This document shows positions 32,460-44,400 of a DNA stretch of 64,000 nt, piece after piece. The notes below the pieces were generated by a model. That model searched no databases. It was not told the DNA's origin and saw only the letters and a list, made by a program, of their open reading frames with translations. Every line of letters begins with the position of its first letter. Positions within the stretch are counted from its first letter, which is position 1. Origin of the DNA: Cryptomeria japonica (taxonomy: Eukaryota > Streptophyta > Pinopsida > Cupressales > Cupressaceae); contig NC_081409.1 of NCBI RefSeq assembly GCF_030272615.1, positions 615,954,755-616,018,754 on the forward strand. The letters run 5' to 3'. The position numbers were made by a program, and so were the translations under genes.

Positions 32460-34480
32460 AGGAGATAGATTGATGCCCTTTACACAACCTAACTTCAACA
32501 ACTAGCAAGACAACATTCTTACCCAACTATACGACTTTGCTTGGGACAGTACAATAGATTATAACAATTGGTTACGAGCATGACAAGTCTTGGACAATGA
32601 GAGACAAAAGGCTATATGTATTGAAGCAGAGGCACAAAGACAACTTAATCCTTAGGCGAACCCACAAGAAAATCCATAACCACCTCCTCAACCAGATAAT
32701 TGAGGTACTAAGCTAGATCGTATATCATCTTTCTCTCCCGAGAGATTCCACTGAGTCCTTAGGAGTGGTTCTTCACCATCCAACTTAGTAGAGTTAGGAC
32801 CTGCCACTAGGAGAAAGAGGAACAAAGCTAAGAAACAACCCTCAATAGCCTCACCAGTATAGTCATCCATACTCAACGTAGAAGATCAACTAATTCCTAG
32901 TCCTCAGCCTATCACTGCACCTTTTGTGACTCAACGTTTACCATCACCACCTTTAGTGGCCTACTTTAACCAGGACACCACACCACTAGGAACCATACCA
33001 GGGGGTATACATGACCTACCTAGAAACCCTGGTAAATTTTGCAGAAAATTTTACTATTTAGGGGGATGAATGGCTGATGAACATATTGAAGCATTCAAAG
33101 ATGCAGTCATTCATAATCATATTGAACACCAAGATGTAGTATGTAGACTCTTCCCATATTCAGTTGGGGAGAATGAATACAATTGGTACCTAACCTTACC
33201 TGCAAACTCTATCAAAAGTTGGGACATCTTGGAGAAGGCTTTCATTGATCAATTTCGAGGGTACGTAGACCCCAGAACACTATACCACCAGTTCACTTCT
33301 CTTAAGAAATCACCAAATAAGCCATTAACAACTTTTAATACTAGCTTCCAAAGGGCATTCAAGAGGCTACAAGCTCCTTATCAGGTAGTGCCTAATGTAG
33401 CCATCGACTCATATCTAAGAGCTATCGACCCTTGGACTTCTATGTTTATTAAGAAGAGTGTTCCCCAAGATCAAAGGGACACCTTGGCAAAATTATTTGC
33501 ACTAGAAATTAGTATGAACCATGAGTTGAATCAAACCCCAGAAGGGATCAGATATAATCTACCTATAGGGGTGAATCAAGGAAACTACAATCAACTCCCA
33601 GGCATACCATCGCCTCTACCTGTAAGTGCCACAATAATGAACCCTATGCCAATCTATACACCCCAACCTCAGGCAAATCAACAATTTTCTGCCCAAGCTT
33701 TGACCTGGCAAAATAATACCAATATCGCCCCCACTAAAATGCAATATGCTATTCAAGCGCAAGGGGGAAGTCAACAATTTGGTTATACTAACTCAACAAA
33801 CCAACCTCCAACAACGGTGCCTGAGAATCAAGGATCTCATATGTCTGCTGAAGTAGAAGCCTCAAAGAAAATGATCTCACAGGTTACTTCAGACTTGAGC
33901 TAGCTAAAAATGAATCCTCCAGGAGGGTATAACCAATCCCAATCATATAATAATTAGTTGAACTACAATAACCAGAACCAAAATCAAAGGTATAACAACA
34001 AACCTTATAATAGGCAATGGAATACGAGTCTGAATAATGGTGAGGTGAACCATGATCACCCCGACGCATGAGATAACCCAAACCACACACAAAGTGTTAA
34101 CCTTGTGGACATGAATTTTCTAACAAATTGGTGCAGGATGCATGACATAGCTACACGTTCTGAGGTTAATTGTGCTCAGTTTGAGAAGATCATAAAAATT
34201 GCTCAAGCTGACTCTCAGCCAAAAGATTGTTCCAATCATAAACCCGATAAGGTTAATACTACCATGTTGGTCGATACCTTCCTATGCAAAGAATTTCAGG
34301 CTGAAGTGAAAGGTGAACCATGTGTATACAATGCTTAGGCCTTTCAGACCATAAACAACTACAATCGTAGGAGTCAAGGCAAAGCTCCATTAACAGAGCC
34401 ACCTCCCCTGACGGGTGGGTTTGTAACTCCTAATGTGAATGCAAGCAACAATCCTCACCCTCCTCAGGATTTTCAAGGAG
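32460..34480 (+). pseudogene. Gypsy gag
   Basis: The first part (32460-33065) is broken by stops but reads FNN and then DFAWDSTIDYNNWLRA and LDNERQKAI. The open piece at 33070-33903 carries the Retrotrans_gag capsid region: DVVCRLFPYSVGENEYNWYL, LPANSIKSWDILEKAFIDQF, RTLYHQFTSLKKSPNKPL, and SFQRAFKRLQ. It is followed by a Gln/Asn/Pro-rich stretch and a degraded C-terminal part with no intact zinc knuckle. A further open piece at 34105-34338 (MDMNFLTNWCRMHDIA) belongs to the same product. Gag would assemble the virus-like particle. Stops before 33070, at 33901 and at 34336 inactivate it. Confidence 0.8.
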
Positions 34481-34499
34481 CATGCCCTAGACAAGCTCA

Positions 34500-35247
34500 A
34501 GGGAAAGACTATGTTCTGAAAGGATCATTTGACATTACTAAGGAGATGGAGAGGACTGCCACCACTATGTCCCTGATGGAAGTATTGAGATATTTCCCTG
34601 AATAGAAGAGGGATCTCCTTAGAAATTTGGAATTGTTAGAGTCACAGAGCAATGAGGTCAAGATGGTAGACCTTAATGAAGTCAATGCTAATGTTAGTAG
34701 TGATGCAAAAGAAAATCCACCATTTTTACTGAGTTTAAGGATATGTGGAAATAAGTTACACAACTGTTTGGTAGATTCAAGCGCTTCAGGAAACGTAATG
34801 CCCTACTCTATATGTCAGAAGGTCAAACTTCAACCAGTATGTGCAAATAGTAAGGTGGTACAACTAGACAAAACTGAGGTTAATGTAATCAGAGAATTGA
34901 AAGATGTATACATCCAATTAGGTGTTGATCCTCGAATATCTCATTATATTGACATTCAAGTAGTGGATATTCCGGAAGCATATGGGATGATCCTTAGTAG
35001 GGATTGGTCAAAGACTTTGGGAGGATATTTCTTGACTTGTTTTACATACCTGTGGCTTCCATGGAAGGGGGTAAGCAGCCAGATCCGAATCAATAGTGAG
35101 CCTAAGTTGAAGAAGTTGGTAATGGATTATGGTGCTCCCAATGAGGTGGTGTTTGCTAAAGTGAGTCCAGGAGTTCACAAGGTCAATGAGATTCTCACTT
35201 TCTCTGCACTGGCTCCTCTCCATTTATTTCGAGCAGATATGACCTGA
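34500..35247 (+). pseudogene. Gypsy aspartic protease region
   Basis: The open piece 34627-35247 has LRICGNKLHNCLVDSSASG followed by NVMPYSICQKVKLQP, the typical retropepsin start of Tat/Athila-like elements. The active site reads DSSASG where DSGAS is usual, so the conserved Gly is lost. Farther on is PEAYGMILSRDWSKTLGGYF, matching the second half of the fold (usually a LGRPWL or GRDW motif). It would cut the polyprotein into mature parts. A stop before it separates it from gag. Confidence 0.75.
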
Positions 35248-35292
35248 TATATAAGGCAAGTCAAAGGTTTTGCTATAGTAGTACAATAAGGA

Positions 35293-35786
35293 ATGTGTTT
35301 GTTGGTGGACACTATGAAGATACAAGATTTGTTGCTTCTGAAATGGTGTCGGATACACCGTGAGGAGCACTTAGAGATGTCATGTATCCCATGTCAGAAT
35401 GAGATTACAAAATTTATGAGTCTGGTTCCATACGAAGAAGATGATCATACCATCAATATGGAAGAAGTTCAAAGTCTAAGTTGTGAAGGATTAGAGCCCC
35501 AAACAATAGATTCTATAAGTAAGACTACCCAACCTAAAGAATACAACCAGGAGATCTTGCAATTGAGATTGTCAAAAATGAGAAGGAAGATATTTCTCTT
35601 GAGCAAGAGAACGAAGAAACATAATCTCAACTTCAACCTCAATCGAAACAGATTATTCTTAACACTACTGAAGTGTTCATGCAACTAGAAATTGAACAAT
35701 CTCAATTGTCACAAGACCTCGAGTCGAAGAAGTAATAATCATCTCTGGAAGCTAATCTAATCATTGACCCTAAGGTGAAAAATGTA
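35293..35786 (+). other. Linker between protease and extra RNase H
   Basis: The frame here (35293-35688) is rich in Glu, Gln and Lys with no domain I can name; it is an acidic or coiled linker within the polyprotein. It is followed by a frameshifted stretch that leads into the extra RNase H. Confidence 0.45.
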
Positions 35787-36185
35787 AAGAGACCAAAAGA
35801 TGAAATATGGTTTTTAAAGTTTGATGGGTCAAGATCTAAGCAAGGCAAGGAGCAGGCATAGAGTTAACAAACCCAAAAGGGAAAACCCTTTTAGCTTCTT
35901 ACCGACTTTAATTCCCTTATACTAATAACATGATGGAGTATGAGGCCTTAGTTAGAGGATTACTTTTTGCTCATAAGAAGGGGGAAAAGTGTTTGAAGGT
36001 GCAAGGAGATTTTGAGCTAGTGGTTAAACAAGTGTGAAGACAATATGTGTGTTACGATAAAAGGTTAGCAATGTATAGGAATAGAGTGTGGGATTTGATT
36101 GAGGATTTTGATGCTTTCAACATTCAGTTGGTACCCAGGAAAGTAAACGGAAAACCTGATGCATTGGTCGTAGCTGCCAGTACAT
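35787..36185 (+). pseudogene. Extra (archaeal-type) RNase H, upstream of RT
   Basis: Read across one frameshift near 35848 the sequence gives EIWFLKFDGSRSKQGK, GAGIELTNPKGKTLLASYRL, TNNMMEYEALVRGLLFAHK, CLKVQGDFELVVKQV, then NIQLVPRKVNGKPDALVVAA. These are the four blocks of a DEDD RNase H with the acidic residues in FDGS, MEYEAL, GDFELV and KPDAL all present. This is the type called aRNH in Tat elements. In most such elements it lies after the RT and its own RNase H; here it is before the RT. A stop at 35872-area and one near 36036 break the frame. Confidence 0.8.
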
Positions 36186-36395
36186 TAGAAACAGTAAGCC
36201 AATCCCCTTTGAAGAAGTTTTCTATAAAATTAATCTCCATACTTGATGTACCTGATAATATCAAAATAATTTCAAGTTTTCTAGGATGATGCCCACATTC
36301 TAGCCTTTCTTGCCAATTTAGGGACTTTTGAAGAGCAAATTATTGATGAGGAAGATAAATCGGATGATCTTAATGTCAAAAGTAATGCTGATATT

Positions 36396-37560
36396 TTGGA
36401 TTTACCAAGTAACGTTATTCCTAAAGGGATGGTCACCTTAGAGAGGCTTTTTGATTCTGACCCTAGAGTAAAGGAGATATTAACAACAGATTCAGATGCC
36501 GTAAAGTATGAGCCCCATAATATTGGTCCAGAAGGACAAGAGAGGATTGTCTATATTGGGAAGATTTGCACTCAAAAAGAAAGAGAAAAACTTATACAAA
36601 TCTTGAAAGAGTTCATTGATGTAATAGCATGGGGGTATGAAGATTTAAAGACATTTGATACAATGATTATCACCCATGTGATCCCCCTAAAACCTAACAT
36701 AAAGTCATTCCTGCAAAAGAAACGGTCGGTCAATTCACTAATAGAACCCTTGATTTTCAAGGAAGTAAAAAAGTTACTCTCTGTCGAGATTATTTTTCCG
36801 ATACGACATTCTACTTGGGTTGCTAATTTGGTACCAGTACGAAAAAAGAATGGAGAAATATGGCTTTGTGTGGACTTTCACAATCTCAACAAAGCCTCTG
36901 ACAAAGATAATTACCCGCTTCCTTCTTTGGATGAAGTACTACAAATAGTAAATGGTTCACAAATGATGTCGTTCTTAGATGGTTATTCTAGATATAACCA
37001 AGTATTGGTGAACTACGAGGATTGTATGAAGACAATGTTTACGATGAAGTGGGGAATGTATGCATACAAAAGAATTCCATTCGGGTTGATTATTACTGGG
37101 GCAACCTTCCAACGAGCGATGGATATGGCCTTTAAGGAACTGATTGGAAAATGCATTATTATCTATATGGATGACTTGACGATATTTTCCAAGATTAGAG
37201 AAGACCACCCAGACCACCTCCAAAAGGTATTGGAAAGATGTTGGAGATATGGGATTTCCCTTAACTCCAAGAAATGTGCATTTGGAGTGGCTAAAGGAAG
37301 GCTACTTGGCCATGTAATCTCTGACAGGGGGATATCTATAGACCCAGATTGGGTAGAAGCATTATTGAAGTTACAAATGTTCGGTAGTAAAAAGGAGATG
37401 AGATCTTTCCTTGGGAAGATCAATTTTGTCAGAAAGTTTCTTACTGGGTTTGTAGAGATAGTCAAGTCATTGACTGAAATGATGATGAAGGATGCTAAGG
37501 TCGAATGGACAACTGAAGCAAAAGAGGCTTTCACCCATATCAAGAAATCCATTGCCGAAT
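36396..37560 (+). CDS. Gypsy reverse transcriptase
   Basis: An open frame of 446 codons (36396-37736) contains the RT. Signatures in order are IKSFLQKKRSVNS, a KEVKKLLSVEIIFPI stretch, WVANLVPVRKKNGEIWLCVD, NLNKASDKDNYPLPSLDEVL, FLDGYSRYNQVLV, KRIPFGLIITGATFQRAMDM, then IIYMDDLTIFSK with an intact YMDD active site, and LGKINFVRKFLTGF in the connection region. The catalytic Asp in FLDGYS is also present. This part is intact over its whole length, though the surrounding polyprotein is broken. It would copy the element RNA into cDNA in the cytoplasmic particle. Confidence 0.9.
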
Positions 37561-37960
37561 CTCCTGTGTTAACTAGCCCTGACTACACTCTATCATTTTA
37601 CATATATTCTTTTTCTTTGCTACACTCAAGAGTAGTTGTTTTGACGCAGAGGCAAGTAGGGGATGAGAAACTCATTGCATTTATGAGCTCTCCTTTCAAA
37701 AGTGTTGAGGTTAGATATTCTGCCCTTGAAAAATAGGCTTTTGCGTTGGTGAGAGCAATCAAGAAATTCAGGCATTATATCCTGAGTAAAATTTATGTAA
37801 TTGTCCCTGATCAAGTGGTGAAGTCACTACTCATGTAGTCTGAGCTAGGAGAACGTTGAGGAAAATGGATGGAAATACTACAATAATTTGATCTAGAGAT
37901 GCATTCAATGAAGTTGGTCTGAGGCCAAGGATTGTCTCAGGCCATGGTGACTGACATCCC
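37561..37960 (+). pseudogene. Gypsy RNase H (RT-linked)
   Basis: The frame continues SPVLTSPDYTLSFYIYSFSL, GDEKLIAFMSSPFKSVEVRYSALEK, then after a stop at 37734 AFALVRAIKKFRHYILS and GKWMEILQQ-like sequence. This is the RNase H that follows RT in gypsy elements. The usual first Asp (as in LYLDAS) is missing in FYIYSF and the later Asp region is also lost, so it is inactive. Loss of this domain is expected where a second RNase H has taken over. Confidence 0.8.
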
Positions 37961-38033
37961 TCAAATCTAGTGCCAACAATATATGTTGGAGTCATTCACT
38001 CAGGACCCCTAGTACATAGATTGGGTATTTATA

Positions 38034-38866
38034 TTGCTGAATAATAGGTGTCCTGAAGGGTTGACAACCATACAAAGACAAGCATTAAGGCTCAAAAGTG
38101 CCAATTATATGATCAAGGATTCGACACTTTATAGAAAGAATTATGAAGGTATTTACTTTCGGTGTCTTGATCATCAAGAATCTCGTAATATAATTGAGGA
38201 ATTTCACGGGAAATATGGTACAAGTCATGGGTCGACAAATGCCACTACACATCAAATCTTGAAGGTTGGATATTATTGGCCTAGCATATTTAAGGATACT
38301 CATGAGCATGTTCGTCAGTGTCATATGTGCCAAATTGCAGCCTCCAAAGAAAGAAATTTTGCCATGCCTCTCCAACCAGTGTTCGAGGTAAGACATTTCA
38401 CTCAATGGGCACTGGATTTCGTAGGTGTTATTAATACTAACTCATCTGCAAGACATAAGTTTATTCTTATTGCGATGGATTATTGCACCCCGTGGATAGA
38501 AGCCATTGCATGTCGGAATGCTACTGCTGAGGTAGTCTTGAAGTTTATTGAAGAGCACATCGTCACCAGGTTTGGTATGTCATTCACTCTGGTATGTGAC
38601 AATGGCCCTGTTTTTACTTCTGCACAGTTGATGCAATGGTCATACGAATATAAAGTGATATTAAAATTTTCATCCAACTACTACCCGCAAGGTAATAGAG
38701 TAGTTGAATCTACAAACAAGAACATCCTAGATGTCATTAAGAAGATACTTGAGAAAACCCCCAGGGATTGGCATAATCAATTGAGATACGCCTTATGGGC
38801 TGATTGAACTAGAGTAAAAGCCGCCTTATGGGCTGATTGAACCAGAGTAAAAGTTGCCTTGAGAAC
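38034..38866 (+). pseudogene. Gypsy integrase core
   Basis: The open piece 38034-38807 carries the zinc-binding start (HGKYGTSHGSTNATTHQIL and CHMCQIAASKE, an HHCC arrangement), then QWALDFVGVINTNSS with the first Asp, FTLVCDNGPVF with the second, and NRVVESTNKNILDVIKK with the Glu of the D,D-35-E triad. The piece ends in ALWAD and a stop within an in-frame 33-bp tandem duplication at 38790-38855. The domain inserts cDNA into chromosomes. Confidence 0.85.
38790..38855 (+). repeat. 33-bp tandem duplication in integrase
   Basis: The 33-base unit beginning GCCTTATGGGCTGATTGAAC is repeated once directly, with two or three base differences between copies. It adds 11 codons in frame, and each copy includes a TGA stop. 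The duplication is absent from integrases of this type as I know them. Confidence 0.8.
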
Positions 38867-39078
38867 TTCTCCATATTACCTTATCTATGGCTAGACCCAT
38901 GTCTTCCCAATCAACTTACAAATATTGATCCTCCAATTAATGAAAGAACTTGATAGTGAGGATCAGGTAGAGGTTCGCCTCTTAAATTTATTAAGACAAT
39001 GAAAAAAGGATTAATACTCTACGACACTTTACCAGGCACCAAGCTATTGTTAAGCGATGGTTTGATAAAAGGGATAAG

Positions 39079-39288
39079 GTGAAATCTTTTCGGATCTATG
39101 ACCTAGTCCTATTATGGGACAAGGCCAAGGAGAAGAAAGGTCATCACCACAAGTTTGAAAGATTGTGGTTAGGTCCTTACCAAATAGCCAAAATTTTAGG
39201 CAAAAACACCTTTAGGTTAAGCTCTTTGACTAGAGAACTTGTACCATTCCCCGTCAATGGTCAATTCCTCAAACATTACTTTGATTAA
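39079..39288 (+). pseudogene. Gypsy integrase C-terminal region
   Basis: The piece reads FRIYDLVLLWDKAKEKKGHH, FERLWLGPYQIAKILGKNTF and PVNGQFLKHYFD before a stop. This is the GPY/F-type end of a gypsy integrase. No chromodomain follows, as expected for Tat/Athila-type elements and not for chromoviruses. A broken link to the core (38866-39078) contains stops. Confidence 0.8.
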
Positions 39289-39873
39289 TCCTTAGTGAAG
39301 CTTGACCTTTTGTATATAGTAGATTAGTTGTTTCTTTTGTTTTTCTTTGTTGTTTCTTTGGGTTTTTGTTTGTTTGTTGTGTTTTTGTTTTGTTGTGTGC
39401 TTGTTTCCCTTTTGTTTTGTTTGATTGTTTGATCATTTTATTTGTTTGTTGGGTCGGGATATACATATTTTGTTCTCAAATATTCTAAAAGAAAGGTATC
39501 CTTTGCATAACATCTTACCAAATTCTGAGAGACTTTGACTCTCTACTATTTATGACTTCATTGTCATTTGGTTAATTTTGAAACTTTTTTCTATACTCGT
39601 TAAAAGTGGTATATAATCGTTTAAATATGATTTGAGTTTTTGACTTTCAATTGGAAAAGGCTATCTTGATAAACTTAGCACTAACATCACATTAAGATAC
39701 ATCAGAAAGTTTTGTAAGATATCAGATAAACTGGTTTTCAAGTGAAAAATCTGAAGTTAGGACATTTCACGTTATCCACCATGGATCCCAACCCAGTAAT
39801 TGAACTTCAATGTTTGAAAGTTTCTTAAAAGGTTATTGAAGAAATAAGTCATTCTATATTCTATAATGTTTTC
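39289..39873 (+). other. Non-coding 3' region of gypsy element
   Basis: No coding region is present. The first 170 bases are a T/G-rich simple stretch (TTTGTTTGTTG words, 39320-39440). The rest is AT-rich and leads to the polypurine tract. Confidence 0.5.
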
Positions 39874-39898
39874 AAAAAAAAGAGATAGAGAAAAGAAA
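39874..39898 (+). promoter_or_regulatory. Polypurine tract of gypsy element
   Basis: A 25-base purine run (beginning AAAAAAAAGAGATAGAG, with a single T in it) ends directly before TGATCC. It is the best polypurine tract between integrase and the right-hand repeat and defines the start of the 3' LTR at 39899. Confidence 0.65.
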
Positions 39899-40432
39899 TG
39901 ATCCTCTTAAGCAACTAAAATGGGTGTTTCAAGTAACCTCCACCGAGGCTATGGACACCTGGCTGGTAGTGGAGCATTGTTTGATGGGATCCAAAAGTAT
40001 CTTTGTCGAGGTTATAGATGTCTGACTGGGAGCAGAGCTATGCCCAAGATGACCTTGAACGAAACACAATTGATGACTTCATCTACATAGCTTGTGTCCA
40101 GTTTCCTCTGATTATCTGCATTATTGAAATGATAGAGTAATAAATCATGTGCACACACTTAAGAGTTAATCATGTACAGTTCTCAACTTGGTTGTTTGTT
40201 CATTGGTTCACTCATATTTTTCTCTTATAAATCCTTTTGAATGATAATAGCCTTAGGCATTGGGTTAGTCAGAGATTTTGAAGTTCTAAATTGCCTATAG
40301 TCATTTTTCCCAGATAGTCACCATTTTTTATGCCTTGCATATCTATTCCCCCGTTAGTCTCCTTGCGTCAAAATTTGGGTCCCTTGTTTCTGTCTTGTCT
40401 TTTCTTTTGTTTTGTTCTTTTTGTTTTTGGAC

Positions 40433-41402
40433 CTCGGAACCCTAGAGTCCCCAAGTCCGTTTTTTGTTCTTTTGCCTTGGAACTCCGGAGTCCCGACGTT
40501 GGCGTCTTCCTTTGTTGTTTTTCTTTCATCTTGGAACTTCGGAGTCCCAAGGTCCCTTTTTCTTTGTTCTTTTCTTTTTACCAACCTTGGAACCCCAGAT
40601 CCCAGGAGTCCCCAGGTTGGTCCCTTCATTTTATTTGGTTAAGTGCCTTCTACCTTGGAACTCCGGAGTCTCGGAGTCTCGAGGTGGAACCTTTTGTTGC
40701 TTGCTTCAGAACCTCAGACCCCCAGAGTTCTGAGGCAGGGTGTTTCCTTTCTTGTGTCAAGCTCAGAACCTCGGGACCCCGAAGTCCTGAGGTCGTGTTC
40801 AAAGCCTTCTTATGGACAGGCTTGGGAAGGGGTATAAATAGGAATGATGAACTTTTAAAATTCATTTGTGCATTCTGAGCTCCTTCTCCTTTGCTTCCAA
40901 GCCGCAAACCTCCAAACTTTCAATATTTCCTTGGCATTTTCGAGTATTTCGATTGACGAGGTTGGTGATTTTTCTTGCCCATTTTGGTGGTTTGTAGATT
41001 AGATCTTCTTTCCTTGTCGTTATTTGTTGGTTGGTTTTTTTTTGTTCCTTTTGCGTGCCCTAGTTTTCGCACGCTTGGAAATTCAGACCCCCAGAGTTTC
41101 AGGTAGTTGGCTTTTCGTGCACCCGGAAGTTCTGAGGTTCTTGGTAGTTGGCTTTCTGCGTGCCCCCAGAACCCCGGAGTTCTGGGTAGTTTGCTTCACC
41201 AACCCCGGAACCCCGGAGTTCCGAGGATAATCTTTTACTAAATCTTATTTGGCTCAGGACCTCGGGATCCCAAGATGAGTTTAGTTTACCCAGCCTAAAA
41301 CCTCAAATTTCTAGACTCCTTATGCATACCTAACCCAGAACCCCGGAGTTCTGGGCCTAGTTCATCTATACCTAGCCCGAGACCCCAGGACCCTAAAGTC
41401 CC
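40433..41402 (+). repeat. GC-rich interspersed palindrome array (3' LTR)
   Basis: About 15 copies of the GGAACTCCGGAGTCCCGAGG-type unit lie in two blocks (40433-40795 and 41075-41402), in the same layout as in the 5' LTR. Copies vary, but paired changes often keep the palindrome, for example GAACCCCGGAGTTC and GAACTCCGGAGTC. Confidence 0.85.
40833..40840 (+). promoter_or_regulatory. TATA box upstream of LTR ORF (3' LTR)
   Basis: TATAAATA is a perfect plant TATA box. It lies between the two palindrome blocks and about 640 bases before the ORF start at 41476, and its counterpart is at 27299. Confidence 0.55.
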
Positions 41403-41475
41403 GAAGCAAATGAGCTTTTATGATTATAATCAAGGACTGAAAATTTGTTTTCTTTTGGCAGATTTGAGTGCTTAG

Positions 41476-44400
41476 ATGGATTCATCCTCTAGCAAAAGAG
41501 GAAAAGAAATTGATAGACTCCCAACCACCATGAAGTATAATTATCAGGGACAAGTCTATGCTTTGATGCTAGATGATCAAATCAAGTGGGTCACAGATAC
41601 AAAAATTGGCCATATAGAAATTGAGGATATCATGACTCAGTTAGACAAACCTAGTTTGGAGGCCCTCCACCGGAGAATCAAAAGATTAGGCCTGGTGGAA
41701 GCCACTACCTTTCTAAAGTCAGTAGAAGCCCCTGAGTTCATAATGACAATTGCCTCATTTTATAACCCAGATAATAGAAAGTGCACAGATGCACAAGGGA
41801 AAATGGTTATAGACTTGTCTCCTGATATGCTGGGGTTTGTTTTTGGCATCCCAACCAAAGAAGAGATTTTTCTTTTAACCAAAGAAGAGGCCTTAAAGGC
41901 ATGGAATGACAAATTTACATCAAGTAAAAGGCACATGAATAAAAACTGGTTGGAAGAAGAAAGAAAAATAGGTCTCAAGGTGACAGAGATCTTGAGGGAA
42001 GATTTCAAAGAGCCCTAGACATACTTAATCATTATGCTCAACAAGGCCTTTGGCAAGCCAGATTGTAAACATTTCCAACCATGGATGTTCCAATTTATGA
42101 CCACTATCTTAATAGGGAAATAGTATTTTAACTGGTCGTAGATCCTCTCTGACAATATCTGCAAACAAATGAAAGAGTTTCACCAGACCCAAAAGTTCTT
42201 TTTCACATCTTATGTCATCTGGGTAGCTACTAGAGCTTGAAAGTTCCCAGAGCTATAGGTAGAAGGTCAATTGGGAGAGGAGGAAGGACAAAAGAAGGTA
42301 TGGGAGCATTATTCCCAACTCACTCTAGCCAATGCAAAGGCTCATTTCAAGAGAATTAATGATGCCTTCATTTTCTCAATAATAATCAAATTAATAGGGG
42401 ATGCAGAATACCAGATTAGCCTAGAGGTCATGGCTATTATTTGAGAGTGGACATGTTGGTTCATCCAAAACCCACGCTCAACCTACATTAGGGTTAGTGG
42501 GTTCATAGGGAACCCAATGTTGCTGCCTTGATACTACAATGATAGAGTGATTTTGCTAGAGTATGTAAGGCAACTTTTGGCCTTCCAGTCTCTTTTGTCT
42601 TCAAAACATAAAATAGGTATTGATTTCTTGGTATCAATTGGATATGTCGCATGCTCAAAAATACAGGTTACAAAATTAGCAGAGATAGAGCTTCAGGATT
42701 TGAACCTGAGGGAATATGATTATGCTAGGGAGTTCTATGACCCCTATGGGAAACTCAAACAAGCTATACCTAAGGCATATGAGGGTCACAAGCTGAGACT
42801 GGAGGGTTTTTGGGCTAACCTTCAGGATAGTATTGAAGTTAGAGAAAAGAGTTATAGTTGGTTGTTTGTGCCACAGTTCAGAGATTTTGAAATTGAAACT
42901 AATCTCCCCAAAGACCTCAGAGATAATGGAGACTTGCTCGATGCGGAATACAAAGGACTAGAGATTGATAAGAAACTTCTCTCTCCAATGAAGTGGTCGG
43001 TGAATGAAGACCTAAATATTGAAAAAGTTTCTCAAGTGGTCATCAATAGGACCAAGCAATGGTTAAGACAAAGGGTAAGGCCTAATGCCTCAAAGGTGAA
43101 ACAGAAGGAGTCCACTTCAGGGGTACCTCAATCAAGGGGCCATAAGGAGTACGCTAAAAAGACAAGGTCAGCCTCGAGGAAAAATATGTCCATCGATCCA
43201 AATGAGGGGGAAAAACCTCAAGAAAGTACTGAGGACTTAATGAAGAAACTCCAAGAAGATATGAGGGAGTCTAAATTGTCAAAGAAGGTAGTGGACCTGG
43301 GAGTGACTGATGGATTGGGAGTAGTACAACTTGTCAAAGTTCTCCCACCAAGGAAGGCTATAGGGCAGACTGCGGGAGAGGGTACCCAAGAGCAAGAAGA
43401 AGAAATAGAGATTACAAAAGATATAGCCACCTTAGCAGCTACCACACAAGACCCAGCACCAATGCCCCTATATCACCACTAGTCAATATACCCATAGGGA
43501 ATCCTGGAGTGCAAGGATTCGGGACTACCACTAAAGAAATAAAAATTAGAAACTTTGAGTCTAATTCAGATCAGGAGGAAGAGGATCTTGAGAAACATCA
43601 TCCGCTAGAAGGTGAGTAAGAAGGGGATGAGGCAGAAGACCTATTGAATGAAAGACTAGTTCTAACCCCTCAAGATCAAGAGGACCTCCTCAAGGATATA
43701 GCAGTTAGGCAAGGTGAAATAGAGGTAGGCAAGGAAGAGATGACATTTAATGAAGAGGTCAGTGGGAAATTGGGAGAGTTACATAAGCAACAGGCTCTCC
43801 AAACCAATCTATCCTGCCAAGTTACCTCACCTCAAGATCTTGGGCAAACAGAGGTAGAGGAAAGAGATGAAGCAGAGGAGCAAGTAGACATCCATGTTGT
43901 AACTATAGATATAGTGCCACATTAAAGTGACAAGGATGAATATATACCGCAATGGCTTGAGTTTTCCTTTGAGAAGAAAAAGAGAAATGTGAAGCTTCCC
44001 AAAGTCAGTCTACAACAAGTAATCACCGAGGAGCCACCAAAGGCTAAGAAGCTAAAAACCATTCATCATTTATCAAAAATTGGTTCTGGTGAAGTTATTG
44101 CAAATGTGGCAGTTCTATCCCAAGCTGAGGGACAAGCTTCTCTAGTGTATCAAATACCCCAGATAAAGTTAGGTAAACAAACCATGTGGGGAGAGCTAGA
44201 TACTTTGGAGCTAGCCACAAGTGTCATTAGAGGGCATGTAGAGAAGGAGCATACTTCGAATCTAGAGCTCAAAGCACAAGTGGAACAATACAAGCAACTC
44301 TTAGTTGAAATGAGAAAACCTCTGGACTCCTCTAGAGATGATGACCTAACTTCAACCTCATCGCTGCCAGAGGGAGAAGTGAACGCACTAGTGGAGGTGA

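Noticed and set aside
39320-39440. A coding C-terminal extension of gypsy pol
   Set aside because: The stretch is simple T/G-rich sequence after a clear stop at 39288.
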